Shown one piece after another: positions 7,941 through 17,136 of a DNA stretch of 64,000 nucleotides (position 1 is the first letter of the stretch; every line of letters starts with the position of its first letter). The notes beneath the pieces were generated by a model. The model was not told the DNA's origin, made no database searches, and saw only the letters and a program-made list of their open reading frames with translations. A program made the translations under genes and the position numbers. Source of the DNA: Paraburkholderia fynbosensis (GTDB lineage: Bacteria > Pseudomonadota > Gammaproteobacteria > Burkholderiales > Burkholderiaceae); the NCBI RefSeq assembly GCF_902859935.1, contig NZ_CADIKI010000002.1, positions 186,001 to 250,000 of the forward strand, given 5' to 3'.

Positions 7941-9491
7941 TCAGGGCGCGTTAGGGTAAGTCCTGCCCCGCTCATGCACGTGCAAACTGACACGCACGAG
8001 CGTCCCCGCAAGCCTCGGCGACTCCTGATAGACGTTGTCCTCGATAGTCAGCTCGCCGCCATGCATGGTCGCGATTTCGCGGACGATCGCCAGCCCGAGC
8101 CCGCTGCCGTCGCCTTCGCGGCCGAGAATCCGGTAGAAGCGCTCGATCACCCGCGACCGTTCGGCGACCGGAATGCCGAGGCCGGTATCTTCGACTTCCA
8201 GATGCACCAGCCGTGCCGCCGCGTCGTGTCTCACCGTGACGGTGATGCGCCCGCCCGGCGGCGTATAGCGGATCGCATTGTCGATCAGGTTCGACAGCAT
8301 TTCGCGCAGCATCACCGGATTACCGTCGACTTGGACGGGTCCGTCGGGCGCTTCGTAGCCGAGGTCCATCTGCTTGGCGAGCGCGGCCTGCACCCAGTCG
8401 CGCACGGCGTTGCGCGCGACCTCGCTAACCTCGACCGGCGCGAATATCTGCCCCGACAAACGGTTTTCCGCGCGCGCGAGCGCCAGCAACTGAGTGACGA
8501 GCCGCGCGGCGTGTTCCGAACTGGTGGCGATCTGTTCGAGCGAGCGGTGCACTTCCGTCGACACGTCCTCGCGCAGCGCCAGCTCGGCCTGCATGCGCAA
8601 GCCGGCGAGCGGGGTTTTCATCTGATGCGCGGCGTCGGCGATAAAGCGCTTTTGCAGTTCCATGTTCTGTTCGAGGCGCGTCAGCAGATCGTTGAACGAC
8701 GTCACCAGCGGCTCGATTTCCGGCGGCGCGCGGCGCGCCTCGAGCGGCGACAGATCGTCCGGGCGCCGCGCGCGGATGTGCGCCTGCAGCGCATGCAGCG
8801 GCGCAAGGCCGCGCGAGAGGCCGAACCACACCAGCAGGATCGCGAGCGGCAGAATCACGAACTGCGGCAGGATCACGCCTTTAATGATGTCGTTGGCCAG
8901 CTGGCTGCGCTTGTCGAGCGTTTCGGCGACCTGTACCAGCACGGGCTGCGCGCCGGGCGTGCGCGGAAATTCGACGGTCGTGTAGGCGACGCGGATGTCG
9001 TTGCCGTGCAGCACGTCGTCGCGGAATTCGACGATGCCCGGCGGCGGCCGGTCCTCTTCATGCGGCAACGGCATGTCGCGCTCGCCGCTCACCAGTTCGC
9101 CCCGCGTGCCGAGCACCTGATAGAACACGCTGTCGACGTTATCGGCGCGCAGGAAGTCGCGCGTCGAGTCGGGCAGCGCCAGCTCCGCCACGCCATTGAC
9201 CGGATGGATCTGGCGGGCGAGCACGTAGGCATCGATTTCGAGCGCGCGGTCGAACGGGCCGTTCGCGATCGACTTGGCGACCAGATAGGTGACCGCGAGG
9301 CTCATGGGCCAGAGCAGCAGCAGCGGCGCCAGCATCCAGTCGAGAATCTCGCCGAACAGCGAGCGCGGGCGTGCTGCTGCGGCGGCCTCGGTTTCGTCGG
9401 GCGGGGCGAACGGATTGGCGTAGCGCTCGTCGCGCGCCTCGTCGAGGTCCGCCGCGTGCGCCGCCGGGGCGCGATCTGCGCGCGCGGACAT
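7941..9491 (-). CDS. sensor histidine kinase, TctE-like
   Basis: A 516-residue membrane kinase. After an unusual cytoplasmic N-terminus of about 50 residues it has a first membrane helix at about 52-73, a periplasmic 2CSK_N-type sensor domain, a second helix at about 205-225, and HAMP-like residues. The dimerisation/phospho-acceptor box is DAAHQMKTPLAGLR with H289, followed by the ATPase domain with N-box NLIDNAIRYTPPGG, DTGLGIP and GSGLGLAIV. It should phosphorylate the response regulator encoded 9 bases upstream in the same operon. Organic-acid sensing is suggested by the TctE resemblance and the MHS symporter gene 217 bases downstream, but this is inference. Confidence 0.9.
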   Translation of the reverse strand: MSARADRAPAAHAADLDEARDERYANPFAPPDETEAAAAARPRSLFGEILDWMLAPLLLLWPMSLAVTYLVAKSIANGPFDRALEIDAYVLARQIHPVNGVAELALPDSTRDFLRADNVDSVFYQVLGTRGELVSGERDMPLPHEEDRPPPGIVEFRDDVLHGNDIRVAYTTVEFPRTPGAQPVLVQVAETLDKRSQLANDIIKGVILPQFVILPLAILLVWFGLSRGLAPLHALQAHIRARRPDDLSPLEARRAPPEIEPLVTSFNDLLTRLEQNMELQKRFIADAAHQMKTPLAGLRMQAELALREDVSTEVHRSLEQIATSSEHAARLVTQLLALARAENRLSGQIFAPVEVSEVARNAVRDWVQAALAKQMDLGYEAPDGPVQVDGNPVMLREMLSNLIDNAIRYTPPGGRITVTVRHDAAARLVHLEVEDTGLGIPVAERSRVIERFYRILGREGDGSGLGLAIVREIATMHGGELTIEDNVYQESPRLAGTLVRVSLHVHERGRTYPNAP

Positions 9492-9500
9492 GGATGCCCT

Positions 9501-10268
9501 CTATTTGTAGTGATGACTCGCCGGCATCGCGCGGGACGGCGGCGAGGCGGACGGGTCGGGCTCGGTGGGGGCGTGGGTGCCGGCGCCCGCGCCGGCGTGC
9601 GCCGCGGCTTTTTCGAGGCAGTAGCCGAGGCCGCGCACCGTGATGATGCGCACGCCGCTCGGCTCGATTTTCTTGCGCAGGCGGTGCACGTAGACTTCGA
9701 TCGCGTTATTGCTGACTTCCTCGCCCCATTCGCACAGGTGGTCGACGAGCTGTTCCTTCGAGACCAGCCGGCCGATCCGTTGCAGCAGTACTTCGAGCAA
9801 GCCGAGTTCACGCGCCGACAAATCGATCACCTGCTCGTTCACATAGGCAATCCGGCCGACCTGGTCGAACGACAGCGAGCCGTGCCGCACGACTGTCGGG
9901 CCGCCGCCCGCGCCGCGCCGCGTCAGCGCGCGCACGCGCGCTTCGAGTTCGTTCAGCGCGAAGGGCTTTGCCATGTAGTCGTCGGCGCCGAGGTCGAGTC
10001 CTTTGACGCGTTCGTCGACGCTGTCCGCGGCGGTCAGGATCAATACCGGCAGACTCGAATTGCGCGCGCGCAGGCGGCGCAGCACCTCGAGCCCGGACAT
10101 GCGCGGCAGGCCCAGATCGAGGATCAATAGGTCGAAAGTCTGCATTGACAACGCGGTATCGGCTTCCACGCCGCTCTTCACGTGATCGACCGCATAGGCC
10201 GATTGGCGGAGTGATCGCACCAGACCGTCCGCGAGTATGCTGTCGTCTTCGGCAATCAGAATTCGCAT
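9501..10268 (-). CDS. OmpR-family response regulator, TctD-like
   Basis: A 255-residue regulator. The receiver domain carries the acidic pair in AEDD, phospho-acceptor D51 (LILDLGLP) and K101 (AKPFALNE). The C-terminal winged helix ends with IEVYVHRLRKKIEPSGVRIITVRGLGYCLEK. About 35 further residues rich in Ala, Gly, Pro and Ser form an unusual disordered tail. The start at 10268 is set by MRILIAEDD; in-frame sequence upstream is not protein-like. It forms an operon with the kinase gene 9 bases downstream and is divergent from recA. Confidence 0.9.
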   Translation of the reverse strand: MRILIAEDDSILADGLVRSLRQSAYAVDHVKSGVEADTALSMQTFDLLILDLGLPRMSGLEVLRRLRARNSSLPVLILTAADSVDERVKGLDLGADDYMAKPFALNELEARVRALTRRGAGGGPTVVRHGSLSFDQVGRIAYVNEQVIDLSARELGLLEVLLQRIGRLVSKEQLVDHLCEWGEEVSNNAIEVYVHRLRKKIEPSGVRIITVRGLGYCLEKAAAHAGAGAGTHAPTEPDPSASPPSRAMPASHHYK

Positions 10269-10402
10269 GATGCGCCAGCCTGGCCTTGCCGGCACCGTGG
10301 GTGTTCCCGGCGCACAGCGGTCTCCGAAAATTATTGTGGGTAGTTTGCGCAGCGCGACGGTAAAAATGCGTGTTCGCATGAGAATCGTGCTTGCCAAAAC
10401 CA

Positions 10403-10418
10403 CTGTTTTTTTATACAG
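10403..10418 (+). promoter_or_regulatory. LexA (SOS) box of recA
   Basis: CTGTTTTTTTATACAG matches the betaproteobacterial/enterobacterial LexA consensus CTG-N10-CAG, here CTGT-N8-ACAG, within a longer CACTG...CAGTG symmetry (10401-10420). It lies 82 bases before the recA start. A TTGCCA at 10391-10396 and TATACA overlapping the box are plausible promoter elements, so LexA would block RNA polymerase. Confidence 0.9.
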
Positions 10419-10499
10419 TGTCTGGGTTTCGTGTGCTGTCCTTCAAAAGTGGACGGTACACCTGCCTCAGACGCCGTTCATCATAGCAAAGGACGATTC

Positions 10500-11576
10500 A
10501 TGGAAGAAAGCAAGAAAGGCTCGGCTGGACTGACTGCTGAAAAGAGCAAGGCGCTGGCTGCCGCGCTCGCGCAGATCGAAAAGCAGTTCGGCAAAGGGTC
10601 GGTCATGCGGCTCGGCGCAGGTGAGGTGGTCGAAGACATCCAGGTGGTTTCAACCGGATCACTCGGCCTCGACATCGCGCTGGGCGTCGGCGGTTTGCCG
10701 CGTGGCCGTGTGGTCGAAATCTATGGTCCGGAATCGTCAGGCAAAACCACGCTGACGCTGCAGGTCATCGCCGAAATGCAGAAGATCGGCGGCACGGCAG
10801 CCTTCATCGACGCGGAACACGCGCTGGACATCCAGTACGCGGGCAAGCTCGGCGTGAACGTGAACGACCTGCTGGTTTCGCAGCCGGACACCGGCGAACA
10901 GGCGCTCGAAATCGCCGACGCGCTGGTGCGCTCGGGCTCGATCGACATGATCGTGATCGACTCGGTCGCGGCACTCGTGCCCAAGGCTGAAATCGAAGGC
11001 GAAATGGGCGACTCGCTACCGGGTCTGCAAGCGCGTCTAATGTCGCAAGCGCTGCGCAAGCTCACCGGCACGATCAAGCGCACGAACTGCCTCGTGATCT
11101 TCATCAACCAGATCCGCATGAAGATTGGCGTGATGTTCGGCAACCCGGAAACCACCACGGGCGGCAACGCGCTGAAGTTCTACGCGTCGGTGCGTCTGGA
11201 CATTCGCCGGATCGGTTCGATCAAGAAGAACGACGAAGTAATTGGCAACGAAACGCGTGTGAAGGTCGTCAAGAACAAGGTGTCGCCACCGTTCCGGGAA
11301 GCGATTTTCGACATTCTGTACGGCGAAGGTATTTCGCGTCAGGGCGAAATCATCGACCTGGGCGTGCAGGCCAAGATCGTCGACAAGGCTGGTGCCTGGT
11401 ACAGCTACAGCGGCGAGCGGATTGGTCAGGGCAAAGACAACGCGCGCGAATTCCTGCGTGAAAATCCGGACATCGCTCGCGAGATCGAAAACCGTATCCG
11501 CGAATCGCTGGGCGTCAATGCAATGGCGGAAGCCGTGACCGGCGCGAGCGCTGAAGTCGCGGACGAAGAAGAGTAA
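10500..11576 (+). CDS. recA: recombinase RecA
   Basis: A 358-residue RecA. It forms ATP-dependent filaments on single-stranded DNA, pairs homologous strands and stimulates LexA self-cleavage. The Walker A motif GPESSGKT is at residues 76-83, Walker [11 protein letters not shown] follows, and the L1/L2 regions contain the expected [14 protein letters not shown]. Start at 10500 ([10 protein letters not shown]) has AAAGGA upstream. An in-frame extension to 10431 lies within the promoter region and is rejected. It is SOS regulated through the LexA box at 10403-10418, and recX follows after 7 bases, as is usual. Confidence 0.99.
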   Translation: MEESKKGSAGLTAEKSKALAAALAQIEKQFGKGSVMRLGAGEVVEDIQVVSTGSLGLDIALGVGGLPRGRVVEIYGPESSGKTTLTLQVIAEMQKIGGTAAFIDAEHALDIQYAGKLGVNVNDLLVSQPDTGEQALEIADALVRSGSIDMIVIDSVAALVPKAEIEGEMGDSLPGLQARLMSQALRKLTGTIKRTNCLVIFINQIRMKIGVMFGNPETTTGGNALKFYASVRLDIRRIGSIKKNDEVIGNETRVKVVKNKVSPPFREAIFDILYGEGISRQGEIIDLGVQAKIVDKAGAWYSYSGERIGQGKDNAREFLRENPDIAREIENRIRESLGVNAMAEAVTGASAEVADEEE

Positions 11577-11583
11577 GCATCAA

Positions 11584-12270
11584 GTGATACGCAAGGGCCG
11601 ACCGTGGTCAGATGGCGGACGCCATTCGGTCGGCCCGCGCGATGACGGTGACGATCCTTTCGAATCGTTCGACGCACACGACCGCGCTGCGGGCCACGGC
11701 CAGCAGCGTGCGCAGTCTGAACCCTCGCAGTCCTCAACCTCGGTCCCTTCCGAGACCACGTACACCCGTTCGCGTCGCACTCCTGGCGAAGCGAATCCGG
11801 GGCAAGACGAAGCAAAAAAATCCCAACGTCCCGCACGTTCGCTGAAAGGGCGCGCGCTCGGCTATCTGTCGCGCCGCGAATACAGTCGTACCGAACTCGC
11901 ACGCAAACTGAAGCCATTCGTGGAAGAAACCGATTCGCTCGACACGGTGCTCGATGCACTGGAGGCCGAAAACTGGCTGTCCGACTCGCGTTTCGCGGAA
12001 AGCCTGGTTCACCGTCGCTCGTCGCGGCTCGGCGCGAATCGGATTCTCGGCGAACTGAAGCAACATGCGCTCGACCAGACACTCGTCGAAGAGGCGAGCG
12101 CGCAATTGCGAGAGACCGAACTCGCGCGTGCTCAGGCCGTCTGGCGCAAAAAGTTCGGCCAGCTTCCCGAAACGCCCGCCGAGCGGGCGAAGCAGATGCG
12201 CTTTCTGGCGGCGCGCGGTTTCTCGGGCGCCACGATCGGCAAAATCCTCAAAGGCATCGACGAGGAATGA
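11584..12270 (+). CDS. recX: regulatory protein RecX
   Basis: A 228-residue protein that limits RecA filament extension. The conserved RecX core begins near residue 86 (SLKGRALGYLSRREYSRTELARKL) and contains three-helix repeats with WLSDSRFAESLVHRR. The first about 85 residues are polar and look disordered, longer than in most RecX proteins. No ATG is available in frame upstream of the core. The GTG at 11584, 7 bases after the recA stop, is the best start, giving translational coupling to recA. The start is less certain than the identity. Confidence 0.92.
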   Translation: MIRKGRPWSDGGRHSVGPRDDGDDPFESFDAHDRAAGHGQQRAQSEPSQSSTSVPSETTYTRSRRTPGEANPGQDEAKKSQRPARSLKGRALGYLSRREYSRTELARKLKPFVEETDSLDTVLDALEAENWLSDSRFAESLVHRRSSRLGANRILGELKQHALDQTLVEEASAQLRETELARAQAVWRKKFGQLPETPAERAKQMRFLAARGFSGATIGKILKGIDEE

Positions 12271-12449
12271 GGCGGCGAATAGCCGCGTTGACTTCGGTTG
12301 CCGTTTTTGGGCCTTCCCTTCCGGCCTCTCACCCATTTCCTTCGAGACAGGCTCCCAGCCTCGCTGGCCGCCCTTGCGGATTCCAATCTGTCTCAAATAC
12401 CCAGTATGCTAAAATTCGTGGGTTTTCCAATCCGGCCTTTCCTTCCCGC

Positions 12450-13175
12450 ATGCCGCTTTCCCCGCCAGTGTCCCGTCAGTTGCGCCACCGTCGCGCAATC
12501 AGAGCGGAAGCCTATGAGCGAGCCGATGGCCTGTGGGATGTGGAAGCGTGCTTGACCGACGAAAAACCACGCGATGTGGAGCTTGCGTCGGGCGTCCGGC
12601 CCAATGGTCAGCCGATCCATGAACTCTGGCTTCGCATCACCATCGATCGCAAGCTCAATGTCGTCGACGCCGAGGCGTCGTCCGACTGGGTGCCCTATCC
12701 TGGTTTATGCCAAGTCAGCAATCCCGCCTACCGTGCCCTCATCGGGCTCAATCTCCATCACAACTTTCGTCGCGATGTTGCCCGTTTGCTCGGCGGCACG
12801 ACCGGTTGCACGCATCTCACCGAGTTGTGTGCGATTCTGCCGACCGCCGCGATCCAGGCATTCGCCGGCGACGTGTGGAACACCGGTGACTCCAATGGCG
12901 GCACGCGAGGCGCGAGCGCAGGTTCAGAAGACGAGTCGTCTAACAGCACAGGCGAGCATTTCAACGACAAACCGCCATTCCAGCTGGGACGCTGCCACGC
13001 GCTGCGTTTCGACGGCGAGGCGGTGCAAGAGTTTTATCCGCGCTGGTATGGCCACGCACCGCGGTCAGCGGATCGCGCGGCATCGTCAGGCGAGGGCGGC
13101 AACGCGTCCGGCATGAACGACGGCAGCGGAAACGAAGTTCAATCCAACTCTCAGACTGAAGGGAATCACGCATGA
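12450..13175 (+). CDS. DUF2889 domain protein
   Basis: A 241-residue cytoplasmic protein of the DUF2889 family, function unknown. The central region (about residues 15-155) has the family features [32 protein letters not shown] and GCTHLTELC. The last about 80 residues are a low-complexity Ser/Gly/Asn/Glu tail broken by a short conserved-looking [25 protein letters not shown] at 12450 is chosen; an earlier in-frame ATG at 12267 would overlap recX and add unlikely sequence. Its TGA overlaps the sucC ATG (ATGA), so it is translationally coupled to succinyl-CoA synthetase. TATGCTAAAAT at 12405-12415 may be part of its promoter. Confidence 0.85.
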   Translation: MPLSPPVSRQLRHRRAIRAEAYERADGLWDVEACLTDEKPRDVELASGVRPNGQPIHELWLRITIDRKLNVVDAEASSDWVPYPGLCQVSNPAYRALIGLNLHHNFRRDVARLLGGTTGCTHLTELCAILPTAAIQAFAGDVWNTGDSNGGTRGASAGSEDESSNSTGEHFNDKPPFQLGRCHALRFDGEAVQEFYPRWYGHAPRSADRAASSGEGGNASGMNDGSGNEVQSNSQTEGNHA

Positions 13176-14341
13176 AGATTCACGAGTACCAGGGTAAGGA
13201 AATCCTGCGGAAATTCGGCGTCGCGGTACCGCGCGGCAAGCCGGTCTTCTCGGTGGATGATGCGGTCAAGGCCGCGGAAGAGCTCGGCGGCCCGGTATGG
13301 GTCGTGAAGGCTCAGATCCACGCGGGTGGCCGTGGCAAGGGCGGCGGCGTGAAGGTCGCGAAGTCGCTGGAACAGGTTCGCGAATACTCGAACCAGATCC
13401 TCGGCATGCAGCTCGTCACGCACCAGACCGGTCCGGAAGGCCAGAAGGTGAACCGTCTGCTGATCGAAGAAGGCGCGGACATCAAGAAGGAACTGTATGT
13501 CGGTCTCGTGATCGATCGCGTTTCCCAGAAGATCGTCGTGATGGCATCGAGCGAAGGCGGCATGGACGTCGAAGAAGTCGCGGAAAAGACGCCTGAGCTG
13601 ATCCACAAGATCGCCGTCGACCCGGCGACCGGTCTGAAGGACGCTGAAGCTGACGAACTCGCAACGAAGATCGGCGTGCCCGCCGCTTCGCTGCCGCAAG
13701 CGCGCGCGATCCTGCAAGGTCTGTACAAGGCATTCTGGGAAACCGACGCATCGCTGGCCGAAATCAACCCGCTGATCCTGACCGGCGACGGCAAGGTCAT
13801 CGCGCTGGACGCCAAGTTCAACTTCGATTCGAACGCACTGTTCCGTCATCCGGAAATCGTCGCGTACCGCGATCTGGACGAAGAAGATCCGGCTGAAGTC
13901 GAAGCATCGAAGTTCGACCTCGCGTACATCTCGCTCGACGGCAACATCGGCTGCCTCGTGAACGGCGCAGGCCTCGCGATGGCAACGATGGACACCATCA
14001 AGCTGTTCGGCGGCGAACCGGCGAACTTCCTCGACGTGGGCGGTGGCGCCACGACCGAGAAGGTCACGGAAGCGTTCAAGATCATGCTGAAGAACCCGAA
14101 TCTGACCGCGATTCTGGTCAATATTTTCGGCGGCATCATGCGCTGCGACGTGATCGCGGAAGGCGTGATCGCGGCGTCGAAGGCCGTGTCGCTGAAGGTG
14201 CCGCTCGTGGTCCGCATGAAGGGCACGAACGAAGACCTGGGCAAGAAGATGCTCGCCGAATCCGGTCTGCCGATCATCGCGGCGGACAGCATGGAAGAAG
14301 CGGCTCAGAAGGTCGTCGCGGCCGCTGCGGGCAAGGCGTAA
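13172..14341 (+). CDS. sucC: succinyl-CoA synthetase beta subunit
   Basis: A 389-residue beta subunit of the TCA-cycle enzyme that converts succinyl-CoA and ADP/GDP plus phosphate to succinate, CoA and ATP/GTP. The N-terminal ATP-grasp domain begins [12 protein letters not shown] and contains [17 protein letters not shown]. The nucleotide-binding residues and the C-terminal phosphohistidine-accepting domain ([15 protein letters not shown]) are present. It pairs with SucD encoded 116 bases downstream to form the heterotetramer. Its start overlaps the end of the DUF2889 gene by 4 bases. Genes for the alpha-ketoglutarate dehydrogenase complex are not in the window. Confidence 0.98.
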   Translation: MKIHEYQGKEILRKFGVAVPRGKPVFSVDDAVKAAEELGGPVWVVKAQIHAGGRGKGGGVKVAKSLEQVREYSNQILGMQLVTHQTGPEGQKVNRLLIEEGADIKKELYVGLVIDRVSQKIVVMASSEGGMDVEEVAEKTPELIHKIAVDPATGLKDAEADELATKIGVPAASLPQARAILQGLYKAFWETDASLAEINPLILTGDGKVIALDAKFNFDSNALFRHPEIVAYRDLDEEDPAEVEASKFDLAYISLDGNIGCLVNGAGLAMATMDTIKLFGGEPANFLDVGGGATTEKVTEAFKIMLKNPNLTAILVNIFGGIMRCDVIAEGVIAASKAVSLKVPLVVRMKGTNEDLGKKMLAESGLPIIAADSMEEAAQKVVAAAAGKA

Positions 14342-14407
14342 GCCAAAACCCCCAGCGCGTTTACCAGGATTACGAATGGCGGCGTGCGAGCGACGCGGGC
14401 GAGGACA

Positions 14408-14425
14408 TTGCGCCTCGCGGCGCAA
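14408..14425 (+). other. intercistronic hairpin between sucC and sucD
   Basis: TTGCGCC (14408-14414) pairs perfectly with GGCGCAA (14419-14425) over a TCGC loop. There is no T-run, so it is not a terminator. It could be a processing or stability element in the sucCD message. Function is inference. Confidence 0.35.
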
Positions 14426-14457
14426 CCGCATGACGCCAAACGAACAGAGGTTTATAC

Positions 14458-15339
14458 ATGTCGATTCTGATTAACAAAGACACCAAGGTCATCACGCAGG
14501 GCATCACCGGCAAGACCGGTCAGTTCCACACGCGTGCTTGCCGTGAATATGCAAACGGCCGCGAAGCGTACGTTGCAGGCGTGAACCCGAAGCGGGCCGG
14601 CGAAGATTTCGAAGGCATTCCTATCTACGCCAGCGTCGCGGAAGCCAAGGCTGAAACGGGCGCGACCGTGTCGGTGATTTACGTTCCGCCGGCGGGCGCT
14701 GCTGCGGCAATCTGGGAAGCGGTCGAAGCCGAGCTGGATCTCGCGATCTGTATCACGGAAGGCATTCCCGTGCGTGACATGATCGAGCTCAAGGCCCGTA
14801 TGCGCGCAGAAAACCGCAAGACCCTGCTGCTCGGACCGAACTGCCCGGGCACGATCACGCCGGACGAACTGAAGATCGGCATCATGCCGGGTCACATCCA
14901 CCGCAAGGGCCGCATCGGCGTCGTGTCGCGTTCGGGCACGCTGACGTACGAAGCAGTCGGCCAGTTGACGGCGATTGGCCTGGGCCAGTCGTCGGCAGTC
15001 GGTATCGGCGGCGACCCGATCAACGGTCTGAAGCACATCGACGTGATGAAGATGTTCAACGACGATCCGGATACGGACGCCGTCATCATGATCGGCGAAA
15101 TCGGCGGTCCGGACGAAGCGAACGCCGCTGAGTGGATCAAGGACAACATGAAGAAGCCGGTGGTTGGCTTCATCGCGGGTGTCACGGCGCCTCCGGGCAA
15201 GCGCATGGGCCATGCGGGCGCGCTGATCTCGGGCGGAGCGGATACGGCTGAAGCGAAGCTGGAAATCATGGACGCATGCGGTATCAAGGTCACGAAGAAC
15301 CCGTCGGAAATGGCGCGTCTTCTGAAGGCGATGCTGTAA
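14458..15339 (+). CDS. sucD: succinyl-CoA synthetase alpha subunit
   Basis: A 293-residue alpha subunit that binds CoA and carries the phosphorylated histidine. The CoA-binding Rossmann fold is at the N-terminus (VITQGITGKTGQFHT), followed by LLGPNCPGTI. The catalytic histidine is H252 in RMGHAGALISGG. An AGAGG ribosome binding site lies upstream of ATG 14458. It functions with SucC from the preceding gene. Intrinsic terminators follow at 15350-15374 and 15418-15446. Confidence 0.98.
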   Translation: MSILINKDTKVITQGITGKTGQFHTRACREYANGREAYVAGVNPKRAGEDFEGIPIYASVAEAKAETGATVSVIYVPPAGAAAAIWEAVEAELDLAICITEGIPVRDMIELKARMRAENRKTLLLGPNCPGTITPDELKIGIMPGHIHRKGRIGVVSRSGTLTYEAVGQLTAIGLGQSSAVGIGGDPINGLKHIDVMKMFNDDPDTDAVIMIGEIGGPDEANAAEWIKDNMKKPVVGFIAGVTAPPGKRMGHAGALISGGADTAEAKLEIMDACGIKVTKNPSEMARLLKAML

Positions 15340-15349
15340 GAACGAAATT

Positions 15350-15374
15350 CGCGCGCTGTTGCGGCGCGTTTTTT
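15350..15374 (+). terminator. intrinsic terminator after sucD
   Basis: A short GC stem, CGCGC (15350-15354) with GCGCG (15364-15368), is followed directly by TTTTTT (15369-15374), 10 bases past the sucD stop. Confidence 0.7.
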
Positions 15375-15413
15375 GTTACGCTTACGAAGTCCTTTCGTGA
15401 GCGGGCGGTCCCG

Positions 15414-15446
15414 AAAAAGCGGGGGGTTTAGCCCCCCGCTTTTTTA
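15414..15446. terminator. strong intrinsic terminator upstream of the TerC-family gene
   Basis: AGCGGGGGG (15418-15426) pairs perfectly with CCCCCCGCT (15432-15440) around a TTTAG loop, with an A-run before and TTTTTTATT after. It is bidirectional in form. It insulates sucCD from the gene starting at 15484, whose promoter must then lie downstream of or around it. Confidence 0.85.
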
Positions 15447-15483
15447 TTGTCCGCGCGGCAGATTTTTTCTTATTCTTCTTCTC

Positions 15484-16188
15484 ATGCTCGAATTCCTCAC
15501 CACCCTCCATTGGGGCGCGGTCTTCCAGATCATCGTCATCGACATCCTGCTGGGTGGCGATAACGCTGTCGTGATCGCGCTGGCCTGCCGCAATCTGCCG
15601 CCCGCCCAACGCATACGCGGCGTGCTGTGGGGGACGGCGGGAGCGATCGTGCTGCGTGTGGCGCTGATCGCCTTCGCGGTCGTGCTGCTCGACGTGCCGC
15701 TGCTGAAGTTCACGGGCGGGCTGTTGCTGCTGTGGATCGGCGTGCGTCTGATGGCGCCTGCGCACGACCCGCATGAGAACATCAAGCCGGCCGACCGGTT
15801 GATGTCGGCGATCAAGACCATCATCGTCGCGGATGCGGTGATGAGCCTTGACAACGTGATCGCCATAGCGGGCGCGGCTGAAGCGGCCGATGAGCAGCAT
15901 CGAATCGCGCTGGTGATTTTCGGCTTGGTGGTGAGCATTCCGCTGATCGTTTGGGGCAGCCAGATCGTCCTCAAGCTGCTCGACCGTTTCCCGATTGTCA
16001 TCCTGCTCGGCGCCGCGTTGCTGGGCTGGATCGCGGGCGGTCTCATCATCAACGACCCGGCCGGCGACCGTTGGCCGATTCTCGACACGCCCGCCGCTGA
16101 ATACGGGATGAGCATCGCGGGCGCGTTGTTCGTCGTGATCCTCGGCTATCTATTGAAGCGTCGCAACGCCAATCGTGCGGCGGCGTGA
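15484..16188 (+). CDS. TerC-family (YjbE-type) integral membrane protein
   Basis: A 234-residue protein with about seven membrane helices. Two acidic helix motifs mark the TerC superfamily: DILLGGDNAVVIALA near residues 19-33 and AVMSLDNVIAIAGA in the middle. Family members have been linked to metal-ion export or metalation of exported proteins, and the metal here is unknown. ATG 15484 is chosen because in-frame upstream sequence lies inside a terminator hairpin. It stands alone between terminators at 15414-15446 and 16312-16346, so it is probably a single-gene transcript. An upstream manganese riboswitch (yybP-ykoY), common before this family, was not recognised in the short leader. Confidence 0.85.
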   Translation: MLEFLTTLHWGAVFQIIVIDILLGGDNAVVIALACRNLPPAQRIRGVLWGTAGAIVLRVALIAFAVVLLDVPLLKFTGGLLLLWIGVRLMAPAHDPHENIKPADRLMSAIKTIIVADAVMSLDNVIAIAGAAEAADEQHRIALVIFGLVVSIPLIVWGSQIVLKLLDRFPIVILLGAALLGWIAGGLIINDPAGDRWPILDTPAAEYGMSIAGALFVVILGYLLKRRNANRAAA

Positions 16189-16311
16189 GGCGCACGGGCC
16201 GCATGCACGCATGAGCCCGAACCTGAAGCAGAACCTGCTGCCGCTGTAGCGCTTCAGCGCAACGTTAGCCATTCGGCTGACTGTGAGCCGCGAGCGTCGC
16301 TGGCTACGATT

Positions 16312-16346
16312 GAAACGCCTGTCCCCGATCCGGGGCAGGCGTTTTT
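16312..16346 (+). terminator. intrinsic terminator after the TerC-family gene
   Basis: AAACGCCTG-CCCC pairs with GGGG-CAGGCGTTT with one bulged T, and TTTTT follows (about 16341-16345). It lies about 125 bases past the TerC-family stop and 20 bases before the pilin start. Confidence 0.8.
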
Positions 16347-16364
16347 CGTTTCAGGAGCCTGCCG

Positions 16365-16988
16365 ATGATCGTTACCTTGCCGTATTCCCCTTATTCCCAG
16401 TCCTCGCTTGCCGCGCGTTCCCTGTTCGGGCGAGCGGCGTGGTCCGCGCGGCTCGCGCGCGTTTGCCGCCGCTTCGGCGTCGGCTTCACGCTGATCGAAC
16501 TGATGATCGTGCTGGCGATCGTCGGTGTGATCGCGGCCTATGCGATCCCCGCGTACCAGGACTATCTGGCTCGCAGCCGGGTGGGCGAGGGGCTGTCGCT
16601 CGCCTCGTCCGCTCGGCTCGCGGTCGCCGAAAACGCCGCGAGCGGCAATGCGTTCAGCGGCGGTTACGCGTCGCCGCCCGCGACGCGCAACGTGGAGTCC
16701 ATCCGGGTCGACGACGACACCGGCCAGATCACGATCGCCTTCACGACGCGCGTCGCGCCCGCCGGCTCGAACACGCTGACGCTGGTGCCGTCGGTCCCAG
16801 ACAATGCGGACGCACCTACCGCGCGGGTCGCATTGGCCAAGGACTCGGTGCAGGGCGGCGCGCTAACTTGGGAGTGTTTCGCGGGCGGCAAAACTGCGTC
16901 TTCGTTGCCAGCGCCGGGCGCGGGGCCCGCACCCGCCGACGCACCCACGCTGGCGTCGAATCTCGCACCGCCGGAATGCCGCTCGTGA
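16365..16988 (+). CDS. type IV pilin-like protein with long leader
   Basis: A 207-residue pilin. The prepilin peptidase site [21 protein letters not shown] is unmistakable, with cleavage after G40 and E5 of the mature protein present. The leader is 40 residues, far longer than the usual 6-7, because no start codon exists nearer in frame. The ATG at 16365 has a CAGGAG site. The head domain carries two cysteines near the C-terminus (WECF and PPECRS), matching the usual D-region disulfide. Ala/Pro-rich sequence lies between them. The gene for a PglL-type O-oligosaccharyltransferase follows, so the pilin may be glycosylated. Assembly genes are not nearby. Confidence 0.88.
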   Translation: MIVTLPYSPYSQSSLAARSLFGRAAWSARLARVCRRFGVGFTLIELMIVLAIVGVIAAYAIPAYQDYLARSRVGEGLSLASSARLAVAENAASGNAFSGGYASPPATRNVESIRVDDDTGQITIAFTTRVAPAGSNTLTLVPSVPDNADAPTARVALAKDSVQGGALTWECFAGGKTASSLPAPGAGPAPADAPTLASNLAPPECRS

Positions 16989-17136
16989 TCGAGCGCGTGA
17001 TTCAGCCAACGCGTGGCCGCATGAAGGCGGAGCGCACGTAAAAGGCTGATTTTCGGCATATTTCGGCCGGGCCGGCGCACAGCGCAAGGAATTTTTTGTA
17101 TAGTGCGCCGGTTGCTTGACGCCCTCCGGTTACTCG

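Noticed and set aside
7974..10130. A 718-codon plus-strand open frame
   Set aside because: It lies antisense to the clear kinase and response-regulator genes and has the composition of a GC shadow frame.
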